From assembly GCF_038443385.1 (NCBI RefSeq), contig NZ_CP151726.1, positions 8,556,001-8,620,000 of the forward strand: a DNA stretch of 64,000 bases, given 5' to 3'. Position 1 is the stretch's first letter. Every line of letters starts with the position of its first letter. A program made the position numbers and the translations under genes. Under the pieces are notes generated by a model that did no database searches, was not told where the DNA came from, and worked only from the letters and a program-made list of their open reading frames with translations. Below, in pieces: positions 28,638 to 41,500 of this stretch. The DNA comes from Stieleria varia. Its GTDB lineage: Bacteria > Planctomycetota > Planctomycetia > Pirellulales > Pirellulaceae.

Positions 28638-29342
28638 ATGGGTTTTTTGAAACGCATCCTTCGCAGCACGGGTGGGGATGAGACCAATGAAGTTCTCTCG
28701 CCGGGAAGCTTTGAAACGCTCTCGGAAGAAGAACTGCAAACTCACATGGGCATCAACACCTATGGCGTGTTTGAATTGACCGATGCCATTCGACCGTCGT
28801 ATGACTTGCAAGTCGTACCGCGGCAAGGCTACCGGTTTGATGAATACATTGACGACGTCAACAATGTCCGGACTCCGGTCCTGATGGCATCGGCCACACG
28901 CCGTCAGTTGATGGAACTTTTCCTGGACCTGATCGACGCGTTGGGGGACGTGGTCGATGTCGTGCTGGAAACAAGTCATCACTCCAACGGCCATCACCAG
29001 GATCTCTATCGAGAACACATCGACATGCCGGTGCTCAAGAGCATCCTGCTGGAACACGAGGACCTGCTGCTCAACGACGGCTGCACCGGTATCGCCGTCA
29101 TCAATCCCTCCAAGCGGCAGGAAGTCCAACTGGACGAGCATAAACTGCTGATCGTCTACGGGCGGCCACTGGAGCAGTTTGAACAGCGTCTGATCGCCGG
29201 TGACGTTTATCCGGACGAGAAAATCAAGTTCATCACGGAAGCCGAACATGTGCACAGCAGCAGCGAATCGTTCTACGATCAATTCAACATCTTGAAAAAC
29301 CGACTCGGAATGGACAGCGACGATTACGCCGGCGCTTGCTGA
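28638..29342 (+). CDS. Hypothetical cytoplasmic protein
   Basis: A 234-residue acidic protein without signal or membrane segments. The codon usage and length resemble the neighbours, and antisense frames are weaker, so I accept it as real. Readable pieces such as TPVLMASATRRQLMELFLDLIDALGDVVDVVLE suggest an alpha/beta fold. I do not recognise the family. It is followed 138 bases later by the FMN reductase gene. Confidence 0.7.
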   Translation: MGFLKRILRSTGGDETNEVLSPGSFETLSEEELQTHMGINTYGVFELTDAIRPSYDLQVVPRQGYRFDEYIDDVNNVRTPVLMASATRRQLMELFLDLIDALGDVVDVVLETSHHSNGHHQDLYREHIDMPVLKSILLEHEDLLLNDGCTGIAVINPSKRQEVQLDEHKLLIVYGRPLEQFEQRLIAGDVYPDEKIKFITEAEHVHSSSESFYDQFNILKNRLGMDSDDYAGAC

Positions 29343-29480
29343 TTCAAGCTCTCGGACCGAGTCTATCCCGGTCGATTCACATCACGGACCGTCGTGACTC
29401 CAGACCGCCCGCTGTCAAAAGCGAGCGGTCTGACTTAGTATTCAGGGACATGACAATCCCTCACTTCGTCGAGTCCACCG

Positions 29481-30011
29481 ATGTTCTTGGTCCTCAGCAG
29501 CAGCCTCAATCCGAACAGCCGAAGCCGCATCTTGGGCCGTGCCGCCCTGCAACAATTGCAGGAACAGAAACGTGAGACCACTTGGTTTGATCTGGTGGAG
29601 TTTCCCCTGCCGATCTGTGACGGCGCAACAGCCTACGGTGATGCTCACGTCCAGAAACTCGCCGAGCTGATCGAGCAATCGCACGGCATCTTCATCGCAT
29701 CCCCCGTCTACAACTACGACGTCAACGCCGCTCTGAAAAACGCGATCGAACTGACCGGCAAACGTTGGACGGGCAAAGTCGTCTCACTCATGCTGGCCGC
29801 CGGCGGTGGCGTCAGCTACATGTCGGCAATGGGTTTGGCCAATAGCCTGATGCTGGATTTCCGTTGCCACATCGTGCCCCGATTCGTCTATGCGACCGGC
29901 GAAAGTTTCGAAGGCAACGAACTGGCAGACGAAGACATCCAAACCCGCGTGAACCTCGTCGTCACCGAAACCCTCAGACTCGCCGACGCCCTCCGCAACC
30001 ACGACGCGTGA
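29481..30011 (+). CDS. NADPH-dependent FMN reductase family protein
   Basis: A 176-residue flavodoxin-fold protein. The FMN phosphate site LSSSLNPNSRSRILGR is at the N-terminus, IFIASPVYNYDVNAALKNAIE follows (SPxYN motif), then the VSLMLAAGGGVSYMS loop. Such proteins reduce FMN, quinones or azo compounds with NAD(P)H. Substrate unknown. It is convergent with nadD. Confidence 0.9.
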   Translation: MFLVLSSSLNPNSRSRILGRAALQQLQEQKRETTWFDLVEFPLPICDGATAYGDAHVQKLAELIEQSHGIFIASPVYNYDVNAALKNAIELTGKRWTGKVVSLMLAAGGGVSYMSAMGLANSLMLDFRCHIVPRFVYATGESFEGNELADEDIQTRVNLVVTETLRLADALRNHDA

Positions 30012-30065
30012 GTACGTCAGCCCAACGTACGTCAGCCCAACGTACGTCAGTCTTTCTAGACTGAC
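30012..30065. repeat. 15-bp tandem repeat and small palindrome
   Basis: GTACGTCAGCCCAAC is repeated exactly twice (30012-30026, 30027-30041) and starts a third time (30042-30050). The third copy leads into a GTCAGTCT/AGACTGAC palindrome (30046-30065). Degenerate copies of the CAGCC...CCAGAC pattern continue to about 30090. It lies between the convergent FMN reductase and nadD genes. Confidence 0.7.
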
Positions 30066-30127
30066 ACACCCCCAATGTACGCCAGCCTTTCCAGACTTAC
30101 ACACCACACACCCCCACGCTCGCTCAC

Positions 30128-30751
30128 CTAAGGCAGCGGCGGATACAGATCGTTTGCTTCGATATACGTTTCGACCGGACGTGGGACGCGGAAACGAATG
30201 CTACTGCCCTGCCCTACTCGCTCGCGGATCTCGCTGCTGGATATCTCGATCACGGGCATCTTGATCACACTCTGACGAAACTCCTCCACACGCGCCGCAT
30301 CAACCAAACCGTCCAACACCGAAAACTCGATCTCCGGTTGGCCACCTCGCTGCACCACCGCCAACGTCACCTGACGAAGTAGCTTTTCCGGCTCGTGCCA
30401 TCGCTCCATCGAGGCCAGGGAGTCACTGCCGATGATCAGATACCAATCCGTGTCGGGCATCTCGGCTTGCAATTGCTCCACCGTGTCGACCGTGTAACTG
30501 ACCCCTTCGCGTCGAATCTCACGATCGTCGACCACCCACCCGTCGCGACCACTGACCGCCAAAGCCAACATCTCCAGACGTTGCTGGTCACTGGCAAGCG
30601 GGTTCCGGGCTTTCAACGGCGACTGTGCCACCGGAATCCAATGCAATGCATCCAACTGCAGTCTTTCCATCGCTGTTTCGGCGATCCACAAGTGTCCCAG
30701 GTGTACCGGATCAAATGACCCGCCAAAGATTCCGATCCGTTTTCGTCGCAT
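30128..30751 (-). CDS. nadD: Nicotinate-nucleotide adenylyltransferase
   Basis: Makes nicotinate adenine dinucleotide from NaMN and ATP in NAD biosynthesis. 207 residues, usual length. The nucleotidyltransferase signature GIFGGSFDPVHLGH is at the N-terminus, WIPVAQSPLK is the substrate loop, and ISSSEIRERV near the C-terminus is the ISSTxIR motif. It is divergent from priA. Confidence 0.95.
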   Translation of the reverse strand: MRRKRIGIFGGSFDPVHLGHLWIAETAMERLQLDALHWIPVAQSPLKARNPLASDQQRLEMLALAVSGRDGWVVDDREIRREGVSYTVDTVEQLQAEMPDTDWYLIIGSDSLASMERWHEPEKLLRQVTLAVVQRGGQPEIEFSVLDGLVDAARVEEFRQSVIKMPVIEISSSEIRERVGQGSSIRFRVPRPVETYIEANDLYPPLP

Positions 30752-30856
30752 TCTTTCCTCAGTTTCTGCGTGTTTCCGCCCCGCGTTGGACCATACGTGT
30801 CGCTCTCTGTTTCGACAATCCTACTCGACACCGCCCCCAAACAGGGATGATCCTTT

Positions 30857-33433
<2,577 letters not shown>

Positions 33434-33540
33434 GCTATCGAGATCGAAGGTGACGAACACCGATTCCCCTGATGCCCCGATCGTGAATTGAACTTGATTG
33501 GAAATGATGCAAACACGTTTCCACGAAGATTAGAAAAAGA

Positions 33541-35520
33541 ATGATCATGAACGCCAGTCTTTTTTGTCGATTCACGGCACTGATCTTGCTGACCTGCCTG
33601 CCCAATCATCTGTCGGGCCAGGAACCGTCCAATCGACGAGAGCCGGTGGAGTTCGATCGGACGCCGACCGTTTGGTCGTGGGAACTGCCGAAGGAAGTGG
33701 TCGATGAGACCGCGATCTTTGACGCTTCATTTTCAAGTGACGGACAACTGGTGGCGATCGGCGATTCGCTCGGTCGGATCATGATTCGTCGCCTCGACAA
33801 CATCGAACCGCTGCATACCCTCAACGACGAACACAACGTCCCGATTCGGCACGTGCGTTTCATCAACAATGATCGGCTGCTCGCAACACTGGATCTCGAT
33901 GGCAAACTGGTCATTTGGAATGTTGACGAAGGAAGCAAACTCACGGAGCTGACGGCGGATGGCAAACTGCAAGCTCTGGCGGTTGGCAAAGACACGACAC
34001 AACTCGTCGGCTTGTCCGATCAACCAGCCTTGTGCCGCTGGAGTGTGAACCCGAACTCAGAGATCATGGCCGGCGAGTCGGTCCCGTTGGACCAACCCTA
34101 CCGGCTTCTTTCAGCAAGCGAAAACTCCGATGTCTTGATGCTTGCAGGCGACAACGACTGGCAACAGCGTCGCTGGCCGAGTCTGGACGTGCACGCAAAG
34201 GGTTCCTCCAATGGACCGAACATCAGCGCACTGCGAGCGAGCCCCTCGGGGAATCGTTTCGCTCTGGGACGTCAAGATGGCGAAGTCTTGGTGTACGACG
34301 TTCGATCGGGCAAACAAGAATTCAGATGGCGAAAGCACCCCACCGCGGTGACTTGTCTCACTTTTTCTCAATCGGGCAGCACGTTGTTGAGCGGTTGTCT
34401 GCGAGATCGCATTCGCATGTGGGACTTGGCAACCGGTGAACACGTCAACGATCGCGACGTGGGGTTGCCGTTGGTGACTGTGCTACAACTTTCCAAAGAT
34501 GACCAGAAACTCTGTGTTGCCGGGATGGGTCACGACATCAACGTATTTGGCGTCCAAGTACCCTCGGAGCGATTCATTCCCGCCATCCGTCGCCCCAAAG
34601 CGTCCAACGACAAAGCGGTTTTCGCGGTGCGATTCTTGCTTGGGACAGACGAGATCGCCGTCGTTCCCAAGTTCGGTACGATGGAACGACTCGACTTGGA
34701 TGCCATGCTGGTTTCGCGGTGCACGGAAATCGTCCCAGGAAACGACCGGCTAAAACTGGCTGCGATTTCGCCTGATGGAATGCTTACGGCACACGCCTAC
34801 CAGTCTGGAAACGTACGTGTTATCGACTCGGTCCAATCCAAAGTCGTTTGGGAGTTCAAACATCCGCCGAGCGCCGACGCGATCGCGTTTTCTCCAGACT
34901 CCAAACAACTGGCCATCGCCGGCGGTCACGGTTCGACCATCCAACTCAGGAACCTTGACGATGGCAGTCTCCTCTGGAGCGACATCACCGCGGGCCAATC
35001 GCTCCGAGGCATCTGCTTTGCCACTGACGGTCAATCAGTTTTCACCGGTGGTCACAAATTGGATGCCGAGAACCGGCATCTTGGAGTGCTCACCCACTGG
35101 TCTGCCGACAACGGCAACGAAATCAGCAAGGCTCAATCAAAAGACATCTACGCGAGTGTCGCAATCAGCCCTCATGCAACACGCTGCGTCACCGGCGGCG
35201 TGAGCGGACGTATCTGTGTGTTCGATCAAGATCTACAACGTCTACGAATGTTTGACGTGGGCGGCAGAGGTGGCATTCACCGGCTGAAATTGATTGACGA
35301 GCGTCGACTACTTGTCGCCACGTACAAGGGCAGCCTCTTGATGGTCGACGTGGAAACAGGCCAGGAACTGGCAAGATTTGAACCGCTCCCCGAGAATCGC
35401 CAGATGCCCTTCCGCAGCATCGACTACCACCCCAAAAACAACCTCATCGTCGCAGCAGGCGGCTACGACAACCGCGAAACCATGCGGGTCTATTATTTGG
35501 ACGAAACTGTGAAGAAATGA
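33541..35520 (+). CDS. Exported WD40-repeat protein
   Basis: A 659-residue protein with a signal peptide (about residues 1-26, ending LSGQ). Multiple WD40-type blades follow; examples are ASFSSDGQLVAIGDSLGRI, FSQSGSTLLSGCLRDRIRMWD and FSPDSKQLAIAGGHGSTIQL. At least seven blades can be traced, so one or two propellers. No enzymatic domain is seen. It is upstream of the STAND protein gene on the same strand, 70 bases away; a functional link is possible but not shown. Confidence 0.85.
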   Translation: MIMNASLFCRFTALILLTCLPNHLSGQEPSNRREPVEFDRTPTVWSWELPKEVVDETAIFDASFSSDGQLVAIGDSLGRIMIRRLDNIEPLHTLNDEHNVPIRHVRFINNDRLLATLDLDGKLVIWNVDEGSKLTELTADGKLQALAVGKDTTQLVGLSDQPALCRWSVNPNSEIMAGESVPLDQPYRLLSASENSDVLMLAGDNDWQQRRWPSLDVHAKGSSNGPNISALRASPSGNRFALGRQDGEVLVYDVRSGKQEFRWRKHPTAVTCLTFSQSGSTLLSGCLRDRIRMWDLATGEHVNDRDVGLPLVTVLQLSKDDQKLCVAGMGHDINVFGVQVPSERFIPAIRRPKASNDKAVFAVRFLLGTDEIAVVPKFGTMERLDLDAMLVSRCTEIVPGNDRLKLAAISPDGMLTAHAYQSGNVRVIDSVQSKVVWEFKHPPSADAIAFSPDSKQLAIAGGHGSTIQLRNLDDGSLLWSDITAGQSLRGICFATDGQSVFTGGHKLDAENRHLGVLTHWSADNGNEISKAQSKDIYASVAISPHATRCVTGGVSGRICVFDQDLQRLRMFDVGGRGGIHRLKLIDERRLLVATYKGSLLMVDVETGQELARFEPLPENRQMPFRSIDYHPKNNLIVAAGGYDNRETMRVYYLDETVKK

Positions 35521-35590
35521 CCTGAAGGACGTTCAGCTCAATGGAATCGCACCACGGATAAGCACCGACGCGATGCATTTCCGATAAACT

Positions 35591-38500
35591 ATGCAACCGT
35601 CTGGATACAAACTTCAATCACATCTGTTTAGTCATTCACCAATGAGTCCCTCCCAGTTTCGTCCACGGGTCTTTGTCTCATACACCGGCAGCGACCTGCG
35701 AGAGCACGCCGCAGTGGTCAATGAAGTCGCGATGCAACTGGGCGCCGTCGTAACGGACTACGCGACGTCGGGACCGACTGGCGACCGCGGGGTTGATTGG
35801 TGCAAGAAACGTGTCGCCGAATGTGACATTCTTGTCGTCCTGGTCGCTCATCGATACGGCTGGATTCCCCCGGACGATCTTGGAGGGCACGACCAAAGAA
35901 GCATCACATGGCTCGAAGTGGAGGCGGCGGAAGAAAACGGTTTGGTCGTGTGCCCAACCGTGATCAATGACTCCGTTGCCGTTTTACCCAAGGACTACGA
36001 GGCAATTCAGACGCCTTCCGTTGCTCCACTGCTAGCGGCATTCAAGCAACACCTGTCTCAGTATCATTGCCCTCAATTCAGCGACCTGGAACATCTGCGG
36101 CGACTCATCACCAGTGGCCTTCAAACAGCGATTGAAACGGCAAGAACCAATCGTCAGGAACGGGAATGGTTCTCGAGACGTCTTGTGGAGCAGACACCCT
36201 TCGTCGGACGCCAGGAATTGATTTCAGAAGTCAAACGTCTGATGTTTGATCAAGGCGAACGTATCATTGGTCTTTACGGTGCTGCGGGTGTTGGCAAATC
36301 CTACTTAGCGTATCAATTCGCTTACCAAATACAGTCGCAACTTTCGTCGCCAGGTGTGCTCATTGAAAACTGCAGCGATCTTACCATTTCCAGGATCGCC
36401 AACCATTTCTTGACCCAAATCGATCACAACGCTGCCCTCATGGATCTCGCCCCTGGGCGAAAAATGACGAACTTTTTTGGCGACACGGAGGCGTTGCTTG
36501 TTTTTGACAATGTGGACGATCCGTCCGTCGGTGAACTCATCCCCGAGGGGCGATGTCGGGTCATCATCACCACTTCCAATCGAAGTCTATTGGACCAGTT
36601 GGGCATTTCGAAGAACGCACAGGTTTGCATCCCGCCACTTTCACAGGAAGCCGCCACCGAGCTTCTCGGCATTTCAAAATCCGATGAATTGCTGGACACC
36701 GAGTGGAACGCGGCGCAGGAGATCCTCAAGCGAATCGATTGCAACGCATGGGCGGTCGACTTCGTCGGCCGTCTGGCACGACAGTCTGAGTCGCCCACTC
36801 CACTGACGAGCATTTTGGAAACGATTTCTCAAGAGGGAACGACATGGATGGAAACTACTTCCAAGAAATCGATGCAGGCGACCGCTGCACTTCTTGCGGC
36901 AAGTCAACTGGACGCGACGACAGAAAAAGCATGGCGTTCACTGTCCGTTTGCCCGCGAACAGGGTTCTCCCGCGACGCATGGGGCTTTGTCGCCCAATTG
37001 TCCACGGCTGAAATCAATCGTGCCGCAGGCATTTTGTCAGACATGTCCCTGATCACGACGGCTGACGGATTCGATCGTTTTTTTGTCGGATCGTTGGTAC
37101 GCGACCGTCTCATGGACGACACCCATGTCCGCGAATCACTCGCCGAACTGACTCAGCGCAACGCACACTACTACCGTGAACTGATCAAGAATTTTGCAGA
37201 CACTGATGATAAAGACTGGCTATCGATCGATAGTGATGGATTCCTTTCCGCTGGCAAATGGATGCTCGAAAACGCCACCGACGATGACGAGTTTTGGCAA
37301 TGTTTGATCGGGAGCCTTTCCGGTCTCGGATTTTCCAAACACGCATTGCGTTTGGCAGACTCCTACATGGCCACCAAAACGGAGGCAACGGTAGACATCG
37401 CCAAACTAAGGTTGAACCTGGAACATTTCCGCCTTCGAGCCAGCCACAGCGAGGATGTCCTCAATCGCTCCATCGAGCAACTGCATCAGTGCGAAAGCCT
37501 CTTCGCAGCGGCGGACGACAGAGAATCGCAGATTTCCTGCAGCATGTTGATTGCCCGTGCCCTCGAAAGCAAATCCGAGATCAGTCAGTGCATCGCCCTC
37601 TTGCGAACGGCACTTATCACATCCGACGAGGCAAAGCTGGAACGAACGTCGGCGCGGCTGCTTGTTGAAATCGGCCGAGTGCACCGTAAACGACATTGGT
37701 TGCAGAGGGCAGAACAGCATTTTGAATCTGCAATTGAAAGATTGAGACCACTTGATGACCCTCGATTGCTCGCTGAGGCGCTTCATCAGCTCGCCCTTGT
37801 AAAGCAACGATCGCCAACGGGGAAACACGAGGCCCTGGAATTACTTGACGAAGCAATTCCGATCGCCAAGTCGATCGGAGCAAGTCGGCAACTAGAGTAC
37901 TTCAACACGTCTCGTGCACTGTTGCTCAGTAAGATGGATCGTGAAAAGGAAGCGGTCGCATTGATCCGTGATGCCATCAATCTCAGCAATCAACACAATG
38001 ATCTGTCTAGCCTAGCGACACAGCACTCCGTCCTTGCTGGCATTCTGGCCCGGCAGAAAGAACCAACAGCAGAATTCCACTTTCTCGAATCGATACGACT
38101 TTGCGAGGAAACGGGCAAACAAGGACGGCAGGTAAAGGGAGTTCATAGGTACGCAACGTTTCTAAAGCAACAACATCGACGTTCAGAGGCGGCCACCGAA
38201 TACTTAAAAGAATCGCTAATTCACCAACATCTCGGCCAGATGTTCAAGGCAACCCGATCGCTAATCGACGCGATTTCTATGATCGAAGACGAGGAAACCT
38301 TCGAACAAGCGATTCGTCGACTGGAAACACTGCTTCCCATCGTCGAACAGGAGTCAGGCTCTGATGAGCTGGAGGAGTTGCTCAATATTTTCATCAAGAC
38401 GGTCCGCCTACGCAGACCCCATCAATCGGTGGAGGATGTCTTGGTCCGATTCGTCGATTTGTGTCGAACAGGCAACGACGATACCAAACTGGGTTGGTCA

Positions 38501-41500
38501 CTGAGAATCCTATCCAGCGCCAATCGCAACCTTGGACACTTTGAGGAGGCCATCAAGAACACAACAGAGTCATTGCATTTGGCCGAAGCCACGGGAAACT
38601 CCGGTGCGAAAGCCAAATGCCTCGTCAGCCTCGGAGCCACTTACCGACAGATGGGTGAACTGGAAAAGGCACGGGAGCATCTGGAACAGGGCCATCAGAT
38701 GCTTGCGGAGCTGGACTACAATTCGTCGGCTTTGAACCTAGCCGTGACTGAAGCCAGAGCATTGCGACAGGCCAACCGTTTCAGTGAAGCGAAAGCAACA
38801 CTGGAACACGTGCTCCGGCGTCGCAGCGAGCTGGATGCCGTCAATACGATCCATGTTCTGCTGGAACTCGGCACGATCCATCGAAAGATGCGGCGACTTA
38901 AACGCGCGATTCAATGCCTTGCGGAGGCAGTCGACATCGCACGCGAGCACGGATTCCAATCCCTTCAAGCAGTTTCCCTCTCCGCGTTGGCGCAGGCACG
39001 AGGGTCGAGCCAAAAGTTTGATGAGCGGACGCTCGCATTCGCGGACTTCGAAGCAAGTGAGAAGATCCTTCGCAAACTGGGCTGGACACATCAACTCATC
39101 CGCAGCTTGATTCCTCACTCCGCGCTACTGCTAAGGAATGGAAAGTTCGAGCAAAGCATCGAAGCGATCCAGGAGGCGCTCAGTCTGTGCGAAAAAATCG
39201 AAGATTGGCGGCAAGCAGCGCATGCGTCCTCATGCCTTGCGTTGATTCATCGACGATGTGGGGAATTCGAGCAAGCATTCACGGCCCACGAAAAAGCCAT
39301 CGCTGCATCCAAAGCCGCTGGCAATGACTATCTGGAGTTCCTCAATCGCCTGCAGTACGCCGTCACCTGTCGCGTCCAAGGAAACTATGACGAGGCAAGG
39401 ATTAAGTTGGATGTCGCCGAAGAAATGATCGAGCGAGCGAGCCAAAGATTGGGTAGCCGAGAGCCGTTCATCAAGCTGTCATTGGAAAGAGCCACATTAC
39501 ACTGCTCGTATCGACAACCCATGGAAGCGATCGAGCCATTGCTCAATTCGCTGAAAGTCGCCAAAGAAGATCGACTCAACACTCTGGAGTACATGATCAA
39601 TAGCCGGCTTGGAGATCTCTACCTGGAGGTTGGTAAACACGATCTCGCATTACCGCACTACGAGAAAATCATCGCAAGTGATCTTGATGCAAACCGAGAC
39701 GCACGAGCCGTCAGCACGGCATTTCGCTCGCTGAGCGAAATGCGTCGAACCAAAGCGATGGACCATGCCCTGGATTGGATCGACGCTTTCATTGCTGAGG
39801 CCAAGAAGTTATCGCGTCCGAACGTGGTGGGACGATTTCGGATTGAAAAGGCAGATTTGCTGATCCGCGCCCATCGAGCACAGTCGGCCATGGAGCAGCT
39901 GAACCTCGCCGAGAAATCGTTGAGCGAACAAGAGGCTGAAAACACAGATCGCCAAATTTTATGGATCCGCGGTCAAGCCAATGAGTCTCTGGGAAACCCC
40001 AAGGCCGCTGTGGAAGACTACCGAAGAGCATTAGAACTCTGGGCCGATGACAGCGACTCCGACATGTTCCGACGAGTTCAGTTTCGCATGACGAAACTCT
40101 TACGGAAAGTCGGCTCTACGCGTGAGGTGATCGATCGACTTGAGATAGACGGGAAACGCCTGAAAGAGAGCGGGAATACGGAACAGTTTGCTCAGAACCA
40201 ACGGCTTCTTGCTCGCGAACATTCAGCAGTCGGACACCATCGAGACGCGATCAGCGTACTACAAAACACACTTCGAGAACTGCCGGATCCATCAACCGAA
40301 TCCATACGTATCGAGCGTGCCTTCCTGACACGCCAGTTGGGCTCGACATTGAGAATGGACCAGGGTCATCATTCACAGAGAGAGGCAGTTGACCGACTGA
40401 CAGAAAGTTGCGCCCTTTGGAGAGAAATCGCGGATCGTTCACAGAAATGGTCGTCGCAGGTCGAACTCGCCAAGACTCAAAAAAGCCTTGCCTTTGCCCT
40501 TGAGGGCGCGCGAAGACACGAAGAAGCACTTGAGTTGTTGCAACAAAGCATGGCGACGTTCGAACGCCTCGGCGACGGTGCAGAGCTTGCCGACTCCTAT
40601 ACCTGCGTCGCATCTCGGCTGCTCAAGACGGGACACGCCAAAGAAGCAGTTTTCCTGGCAGAACGAGCGGTAAAGATTTCAGAGAAAGAAGACTCGCCAC
40701 TCTGCTTGGCACGCGCTCTGTCCACGCTTGGTCAGTGCTATGGTTACCTCACACGACTCGATGAAGCTGTCGAGGTTCACAAACGCATGCTTCACCTCAA
40801 CGAAGCTTATGCGGGAATTGATCAAGTCAATCGCGCACGAGCCATGCTCGCGTCCACTTACATTTTCCTAAGCCGGTTCGACGCCGCCGAACGCCTGCTT
40901 CGAGAAGTCATCGATTCCATTTCAGCCAAGTCGACCGGCAAAAGACTCAATCCTAGCGACGGACGGACTTTGGAGGGCGCCTACGCAAAGCTTGCACGAG
41001 CCTACCGAAACAAACACCGATACAACGATGCGATCGAAGCACTGAGACGGGCGTTGGATGTTTGTGTCGATTTCGATCTTGATTCCCAAATCCCCATCCG
41101 CCTACTGAGCTTGGCCGCCTGTTACGCGGATGTGGACAATTCAACGGACGCGATCAGCCGATTGGAAGAAGCCTATCGCCGATTCGAGAAACAAGGCCGT
41201 CGTTTCGACGTTTGGCTGCCCCGTGTTTTGACAACTCAAGGCGTCGTTCATCATAAGCGAAAAGACTACGACACGGCGATTTCCCAATTCCGCCGTTCCC
41301 TGCAGAAGATCGATTCCGTTGGCGATCAAGGCAACCGCGCGGTTGCCCTCAATGCACTTGGACATGCCCAACTCTGCGCGTGCAAATTTGACGATGCAAT
41401 CGTTAGCCTCGACGAAAGCTTGGAAATCCTCCAGAAACTAGGAAACGAGTTGAATATTGGATCGGTGCAATCTCGCCGTGGACACGTACTGCTGAACCTG

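Noticed and set aside
30012..30050. CRISPR-like short tandem repeat
   Set aside because: Repeats are contiguous without spacers; no cas genes are present in the window.
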